Assembly: GCA_937920335.1 (NCBI GenBank)
Contig: CALGUT010000143.1
Coordinates: 1-8,878, forward strand
Source: an uncultured Opitutales bacterium
GTDB taxonomy: Bacteria > Verrucomicrobiota > Verrucomicrobiia > Opitutales > UBA2995
Direction: 5' to 3'
Length of the DNA: 8,878 bases
Positions 5,197 to 8,878 of this stretch are shown here, piece by piece; positions within the stretch are counted from its first letter, which is position 1; the number at the start of each line of letters is the position of its first letter. Below the pieces are notes generated by a model, which saw nothing but the letters and a program-made list of their open reading frames with translations, was not told the origin of the DNA and made no database searches. A program made the translations under genes and the position numbers.

Positions 5197-7339
5197 CCGT
5201 TTGTTTTGTAAGCGATGTTAGTGCGTTATGCACCAGTTTCAAACCGAGTTGACCTTTTAGTGTCAAAATAGACTCCGGATGAAACTGAACGGCCGCATAA
5301 GGAAGCTCCTTGTGTTGAATCCCCATGATGGTTCCGTCCTCGGTTTCAGCTGTAATTTCCAAGCAATCAGGCAAGGCGTCTTTATCAGCGTAGATAGAAT
5401 GGTAGCGTCCCGCTCGGAAGCTCTTTGGAAAGTCCGCGAATACACCGGATTGCACATTCTTTATCTGAGAGGGTTTTCCATGCATCGGGTAGTCCAGCAA
5501 GTTGAGAGACCCTCCAAATGCCTGGACCATTCCTTGAAGGCCGAGACAGACTCCGAAACAGGGTATCCCTTTTTCGACACAATACTGAACCACTTTTGGT
5601 ACATTAAACTCCTCGGGTGTTCCCGGACCGGGCGAGATAAACACCAGATCCGGTGCATATTCGTCGATCATCGACAATGGAAACCCAGCTCGAATCGTCG
5701 TCACATCCGCATTCGCTTGCCGGAAGTAATTGGCGAGCGTGTGGACGAAAGAATCTTCATTATCTACGAAAAAGACTTTGGGTTTCGGTCCTGTAATGGG
5801 AGGCACTTCAAAACCGGTTTCCTGAGTTTGTGTTTTCCCGGCAAGGACATCTAAAAAGGCACTTGCTTTAGTCCGGCACTCTTTTTCTTCGGATATGGGA
5901 TCCGAATCACAGAGCAAGGTGGCGCCGACTCTGAATTTTGCCAACCCGTCTTTCAGGTGAATCGTTCGAATGGTGATTCCGGTGTTCATGTCGCCGTTGA
6001 AACCGATAAAGCCAACAGCCCCCCCGTACCACTCACGAGGTGAATTCTCAAGGTCTTCAATCCGTTGCATTGCTGCTGGTTTGGGAGCGCCGGTCAAAGT
6101 ACACGCCCACATATGGGATAGCAGAGCATCGAACGCGTCGTAGTTCTCCAGGAGCTCACCTTCTACGTGGTCTACGGTGTGGAACAACCTAGAGTAGGCC
6201 TCAATCAGGCGTCGCCCGACTACCTCAACCGAACCCGGTTTGCAGACGCGAGATTTGTCATTGCGATCCACGTCGGTGCACATCGTAAGCTCGGCTTCAT
6301 CCTTCTTGGAAGTCATTAACTCGTAGATACGTTCCGCATCCTCGATCGCATCTTTACCGCGTGGAACCGTTCCTGAGATGGGGCAAGTTTCTACTCTGGC
6401 ACCTTTGACACGGACAAACATCTCAGGCGACGCGCCCACCAATTGCTCGTTTCCAAGATTGATGAGAAACTCATAGGGGCTCGGATTGTCCGTGCGAATT
6501 TTGTCGAAGAGCTCACGGGGGGTATCGAGGCAGCCACTGGTAAACACCTGGCTTAAAACAACCTCAAAGAAATCGCCCTTTCGGGTCCCTTCGATGATCT
6601 CTTCGACCTTTTTTGCATATTCCTCCGGCGTGTTATCGCTTTCGATCTCTTTGGCCAGAGGTATAGGAAGATCGAAGTGTTTGCCGGTTCTATCGAGCGT
6701 CTCAGTCGAGTAAGAACCCATCTTAAAATCGTAGTTTCTCACTTCAGCGGTTTCTTTGCGGTGATCTACTATGAAAAGCTGATCAGGCAGAAACAAATGA
6801 GCGTCCGCGTAACTCTCGGGACGTTCATGCTTGAGGTCGATGGGCTCAAATTGAAACACAAGGTCGTAACCGAATGATCCGAAAAATCCGAGGTACTCGT
6901 CCTCCGACGATCCGAAAAATTCACGAATCGATCGTAGCATGGAGAACAATCCCGGTTGTTTGCTGCGCTCTTCTTCAGGGAAATGCGTAGGCATAGCAAC
7001 GAGCTCGCCAGTGACGGACTCCGTGCCCTTATTCAATTGTTTGATATAGCTCTGTCCTTCGATGGCCTGGCAAATCATCGGTAGGATTTGTGTTCCACGG
7101 TCGTTGAGGGCGTTGATTTCAAACTTTCGGTGTCGACCGATGATTTCAAGGGGAGGTTTTATGAAGCCTATGTCCCAACGACTGTACCGACCCGGGTATT
7201 CGTAACCGCTGCAAAACAGAGCTCCCTGGTGGTGATCAATCGCGTCGAATGCATCGTTCAATGCTTCGGAGTAGGGAAGTGCGTCAAGCCTGCACGTTAC
7301 AGTGACTCCTCCCGGGGTTTCATATTCTGTTTTAGACAT
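5189..7339 (-). CDS. trpE(G): Anthranilate synthase, fused TrpE and TrpG in one chain
   Basis: This 716-residue protein makes anthranilate from chorismate and glutamine, the first committed step of tryptophan synthesis. Residues 1 to about 500 form the chorismate-binding TrpE part: YEYPGRYSRW (46-55, N-terminal region that in TrpE holds the feedback site), GASPEMFVR (302-310), CPISGTVPRGKD (319-330), DVDRNDKSRVC (356-366), HMWACTLTGAPKP (409-421) and FRVGATLLCDSDPISEEKEC (469-488). After a short linker (about 500-519) follows the class I glutamine amidotransferase: oxyanion loop SPGPGTPEE (569-577), nucleophile C598 (FGVCLG), H687 and E689 (FHPES). All catalytic residues are present. Length and fusion match the single-chain type known from rhizobia and Azospirillum. 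PhzE is also fused, but the Trp-codon leader upstream argues for the biosynthetic enzyme. It overlaps the DUF420 gene by 8 nt. Confidence 0.95.
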   Translation of the reverse strand: MSKTEYETPGGVTVTCRLDALPYSEALNDAFDAIDHHQGALFCSGYEYPGRYSRWDIGFIKPPLEIIGRHRKFEINALNDRGTQILPMICQAIEGQSYIKQLNKGTESVTGELVAMPTHFPEEERSKQPGLFSMLRSIREFFGSSEDEYLGFFGSFGYDLVFQFEPIDLKHERPESYADAHLFLPDQLFIVDHRKETAEVRNYDFKMGSYSTETLDRTGKHFDLPIPLAKEIESDNTPEEYAKKVEEIIEGTRKGDFFEVVLSQVFTSGCLDTPRELFDKIRTDNPSPYEFLINLGNEQLVGASPEMFVRVKGARVETCPISGTVPRGKDAIEDAERIYELMTSKKDEAELTMCTDVDRNDKSRVCKPGSVEVVGRRLIEAYSRLFHTVDHVEGELLENYDAFDALLSHMWACTLTGAPKPAAMQRIEDLENSPREWYGGAVGFIGFNGDMNTGITIRTIHLKDGLAKFRVGATLLCDSDPISEEKECRTKASAFLDVLAGKTQTQETGFEVPPITGPKPKVFFVDNEDSFVHTLANYFRQANADVTTIRAGFPLSMIDEYAPDLVFISPGPGTPEEFNVPKVVQYCVEKGIPCFGVCLGLQGMVQAFGGSLNLLDYPMHGKPSQIKNVQSGVFADFPKSFRAGRYHSIYADKDALPDCLEITAETEDGTIMGIQHKELPYAAVQFHPESILTLKGQLGLKLVHNALTSLTKQTDE

Positions 7340-7388
7340 CTTAAAAATCGGTTGTATGCTTTAGGTGGGTTTTACGGGTTTGGAAAAT

Positions 7389-7419
7389 AAAAAAAGCCGT
7401 GGATGATAGGACCACGGCT
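7389..7419 (-). terminator. Second trp leader terminator (5:6 hairpin)
   Basis: On the minus strand, AGCCGUGG pairs perfectly with CCACGGCU around a 9-nt loop. A seven-U run follows, its first U being the last base of the stem. It ends about 50 nt before the trpE(G) ATG, so it must also be passed for expression. Its 5' arm overlaps GUGGUCC, a second copy of attenuator segment 1 that can pair with segment 4. Confidence 0.92.
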
Positions 7420-7425
7420 AGAAAT

Positions 7426-7457
7426 AAAAAAACGCGGTCCGTTGAATGGAACCGCGT
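7426..7457 (-). terminator. First trp leader terminator (3:4 hairpin)
   Basis: On the minus strand, ACGCGGUUCC pairs with GGACCGCGU around the loop AUUCAAC, with one bulged U, directly followed by a run of seven U. It begins 25 nt after the leader stop codon. This is a strong Rho-independent terminator and the output element of the attenuator. Confidence 0.92.
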
Positions 7458-7482
7458 AGAGAATAAGTTGAAACGAGCGGTC

Positions 7483-7587
7483 CTAGAGATTGGACCACCA
7501 CCATGATGCACCTATTGCGGAGCAATGCTCGAACGCTTCGACGAGCGAGCGTGGAGCTTTGCTGGAACAAGTGGTATGGCTTTTCAT
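7483..7587 (-). CDS. trpL: Trp leader peptide, three tandem Trp codons
   Basis: This 34-codon ORF runs from the ATG at 7587 to a TAG at 7483-7485. Codons 29-31 are TGG TGG TGG (7503-7495), followed by Ser-Asn-Leu and the stop. It is too short for ordinary gene calling. Location upstream of trpE(G), tandem Trp codons near the end, the stop codon touching segment 2 and a terminator right after make it a classical attenuation leader. The peptide itself is probably not functional; ribosome position on it reports charged tRNA-Trp. There is no Shine-Dalgarno: the bases before the ATG are ACCACCCCT. Upstream, the frame has no other usual start before a stop. In Sinorhizobium meliloti the trpL mRNA is leaderless, as far as I recall, and the layout here fits the same. 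The coding region also holds small hairpins, for example ATTGC-TCC-GCAAT, which could pause RNA polymerase. Confidence 0.92.
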   Translation of the reverse strand: MKSHTTCSSKAPRSLVEAFEHCSAIGASWWWSNL

Positions 7588-7596
7588 AGGGGTGGT

Positions 7597-7622
7597 GTTG
7601 TAGAATCGGCTGGTAAAGTCAA
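7597..7622 (-). promoter_or_regulatory. Probable trpL-trpE(G) promoter
   Basis: On the minus strand, TTGACT (7622-7617) is one mismatch from the -35 consensus. It occupies positions -35 to -30 if the A of the trpL ATG is +1. The best -10-like sequence, TACAAC (7602-7597), is only 14 nt downstream of it; at 17-nt spacing the hexamer is AACACC, a poor match. The -10 is therefore uncertain, but the -35 position predicts a start at or within a few nt of the leader ATG. Confidence 0.45.
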
Positions 7623-7678
7623 GTATGAACTCGCTCTAACCCACTTGCAGAAAGTCATTTATGGACTTTGTTAGTGGG
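7615..7678. promoter_or_regulatory. Candidate operator region between trpL and the IclR gene
   Basis: Two imperfect 17-bp direct repeats, starting AAAGTCA and sharing 14 of 17 positions, lie at 7615-7631 and 7651-7667, 36 bp apart. The first covers the trp -35 box. The second is embedded in a nested dyad: CCCACT (7640-7645), AAAGTC (7651-7656), GACTTT (7664-7669) and AGTGGG (7673-7678), with both arm pairs perfect. This looks like a regulator binding site in a divergent promoter region. The IclR-type protein encoded next door is the obvious candidate, but this is inferred from position only. Confidence 0.5.
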
Positions 7679-7769
7679 GCCCGTCTACGAAGTTCAAAGG
7701 ATCGGGCCTAGTAATTATATTGATTTAATAGCAACGACTTGTCTTAAAACCATTCGGGAATTCCTAACT

Positions 7770-8495
7770 ATGCTGCCTGCTCAACCGAATAGAAGTCTGA
7801 TGGATGGTATCCGCTGTCTACAAATCTTGTCATCTAACCCTGGACCGATCGGTGCGCGTGAATTAGCGCGTCGCCTCGACATGGAGACGACCCGGGCGCA
7901 TCGTTTGGTAAAGACCTTGGCGCATATGGGAATGGCTAGGCAAAACCGTAATTCCAAATACATGCCGGGTCCTGCTATGCATGTGATGGCCGCGCAGAGT
8001 TTGTATTCCTCCGGGCTCATCGGAAACACAACCACGCCACTCCTCGACTTACACCGTAAGGTAAACCTGGTTACTGCCTTTGGTATGCTGTGGGAACGGA
8101 ATGTGTATTACCTCTATCATCTGATGCCGGGTATGTCTGCCGAAGAGGCAGTTGGCCGTATGCGCCTGCAGCCCGCGACGCAGTCAGCGATCGGAATGAT
8201 GTTGTTGTCGAAAAAAACAGACGACGAAGTCCGGGAGTTTTTCGACGGAGTGGATGACATTCCTGGTTACAGGGGTGTTGAAATGGTCATTGAGGATCTC
8301 TACAGGTTTCGAGATCTCGGCTACGCTTTCTTGAGCATCGAGTCGGAGAACGCCGAACAATCACTCGCCGCCATGTCGCCCAATAATTTATACACCGGAG
8401 TGGCGGTCGCAGGAACGATTGAGGAGTCACGGATTCCCGAGTTGAAACAGGCGATTGATGAAGCGTTGGAACAGATGTTCCCAGAAGCGCCGTAG
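7770..8495 (+). CDS. IclR-family transcriptional regulator
   Basis: The product has 241 residues from the ATG at 7770. A TTG at 7668 would add 34 residues that fall outside the IclR fold and would overlap the candidate operator, so I prefer the ATG. Residues 9-68 form the winged helix-turn-helix: SLMDGIRCLQILSSNPGPIG, then ARELARRLDMETTRAHRLVKTL with the recognition helix at about 39-51, and a wing ending KYMPGPA. Residues from about 75 to the end form the IclR effector-binding domain. The segments LLDLHRKVNLVTAFGML, YLYHLMPG, ATQSAIGMMLLS (the usual 'A.G.A.LA' region) and LGYAFLS are in the expected order. It is divergent from trpL-trpE(G). IclR proteins usually control catabolic genes and often themselves; the ligand cannot be deduced. 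The OsmC-like gene follows 119 nt later on the same strand. Confidence 0.9.
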   Translation: MLPAQPNRSLMDGIRCLQILSSNPGPIGARELARRLDMETTRAHRLVKTLAHMGMARQNRNSKYMPGPAMHVMAAQSLYSSGLIGNTTTPLLDLHRKVNLVTAFGMLWERNVYYLYHLMPGMSAEEAVGRMRLQPATQSAIGMMLLSKKTDDEVREFFDGVDDIPGYRGVEMVIEDLYRFRDLGYAFLSIESENAEQSLAAMSPNNLYTGVAVAGTIEESRIPELKQAIDEALEQMFPEAP

Positions 8496-8614
8496 CGCGA
8501 CGGTATTTCTAGGCTAGTAAGGTTTTAAGCGTCAAACATCAGGCGATTCACCTTGAGTTTCCCGCTCAGTCTTTACGTAGCGGTAAAAACTCTCTAACTC
8601 CTTGGTTCAATATT

Positions 8615-8878
8615 ATGGTAACTATCGATATAAAATACACAGGCGACTTACGAACCACGGCTACCCACGGTCCTTCTGGAACGGTAATTCGGACCGATGC
8701 TCCGACTGATAATCAGGGAAAGGGTGAATACTTCTCTCCCACCGATCTGTGTGCGACCGCTTTAGGGTCATGTATCATTACCACCATTGGTATCAAAGGT
8801 CTGCAAAAAGGGTGGGACCTTAAGGGATCTACCGTGAAGGTCGAAAAGATCATGTCCACCGATACACCGAGACGTATT
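8615..8878 (+). CDS. OsmC-like protein, 3' end outside the window
   Basis: The first 88 codons are present, open to the right edge. The N-terminal strand region (IKYTGDLRTTATHGPSGTVIRTDAP) is followed by GKGEYFSPTDLCATALGSCIITTIGIKG, the characteristic OsmC/Ohr helix with the reactive cysteine at C53 and the pattern ALGSC typical of the OsmC-like (YhfA/SACOL-type) branch rather than Ohr proper. The second conserved Cys would lie beyond the window. Members reduce organic hydroperoxides or have uncertain thiol-based roles. It follows the IclR gene by 119 nt with no strong terminator between, so partial cotranscription is possible. No Shine-Dalgarno is seen before the ATG. Confidence 0.88.
   Translation, partial: MVTIDIKYTGDLRTTATHGPSGTVIRTDAPTDNQGKGEYFSPTDLCATALGSCIITTIGIKGLQKGWDLKGSTVKVEKIMSTDTPRRI

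Larger units (their letters stand above)
7389..7503 (-). promoter_or_regulatory. Trp attenuator with alternating RNA segments and two terminators
   Basis: Minus-strand RNA segments in order: 1 GUGGUCC (7498-7492, inside the Trp codons), 2 GGACCGC (7483-7477, its first base is the last base of the leader stop codon), 3 ACGCGGUUCC (7457-7448), 4 GGACCGCGU (7440-7432), 5 AGCCGUGGUCC (7419-7409) and 6 CCACGGCU (7402-7395). Pairs 1:2 (7 bp), 3:4 (9 bp with one bulged U) and 5:6 (8 bp) are compatible and terminate. Pairs 2:3 (7 bp with a bulge) and 4:5 (8 bp, one G-U) are the mutually compatible alternative and would open both terminators. A ribosome stalled at the Trp codons hides segment 1 and frees 2. 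A ribosome at the stop codon covers 2 and allows 3:4. The pairing was read by eye; no folding energies were computed. Confidence 0.85.

Noticed and set aside
5279..5854. 191-codon plus-strand ORF antisense to trpE(G)
   Set aside because: It lies fully inside the glutamine-amidotransferase part of trpE(G), which has all catalytic residues. The product has no recognisable domain.
5189..7339. PhzE-type (phenazine) or PabAB-type enzyme
   Set aside because: Both can be fused, but a leader with three Trp codons and a terminator precedes this gene, and the N-terminal YEYPGRY region matches the single-chain anthranilate synthases.
7668..7769. TTG-initiated extension of the IclR gene
   Set aside because: It adds 34 residues outside the family fold and runs through the candidate operator. 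The ATG at 7770 gives the usual IclR length.

Overview
This window looks like an ordinary chromosomal stretch of a Gram-negative bacterium. Moderate GC, scarce Shine-Dalgarno sequences, a fused anthranilate synthase (TrpE and TrpG in one chain) and the mix of protein types would fit a marine Verrucomicrobiota-like bacterium (Opitutae). That placement is an inference from family resemblance; no rRNA or other marker gene is present. I see no IS element, CRISPR array, tRNA or rRNA.

Layout. Positions 1-1080 (minus strand): a RelE/ParE-like small protein gene followed 7 nt later by pssA (phosphatidylserine synthase, cut by the left edge). Positions 1081-1773: mostly non-coding, with an inverted repeat abutting the relE-like start, a strong minus-strand hairpin and a doubtful short minus-strand ORF. 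Positions 1774-4050 (plus strand): a stand-alone receiver protein, a secreted protein of unknown function and an AIM24-family protein. Positions 4052-4459 (minus): a second stand-alone receiver, tail-to-tail with the AIM24 gene. Positions 4666-7339 (minus): a two-gene unit, trpE(G) then a DUF420 membrane protein, overlapping by 8 nt. Positions 7389-7622 (minus): the trp control region. Positions 7770-8495 (plus): a divergent IclR-family regulator. From 8615 (plus): an OsmC-like protein cut by the right edge.

The most informative part is the trp leader, which conventional gene calling misses. A 34-codon leader ORF (7587 to 7483, minus strand) carries three consecutive Trp codons at residues 29-31. 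It is followed by alternating complementary RNA segments and by two intrinsic terminators in tandem (7426-7457 and 7389-7419), both upstream of trpE(G). The segments are arranged so that the antiterminator of the first switch frees a segment that can in turn open the second terminator. This predicts a two-stage attenuation cascade. The leader ATG has no Shine-Dalgarno and lies exactly 35 nt downstream of a TTGACT box, so the mRNA may be leaderless or nearly so. The promoter overlaps one copy of an imperfect 17-bp direct repeat shared with the IclR-gene side, which suggests shared control of the divergent genes.
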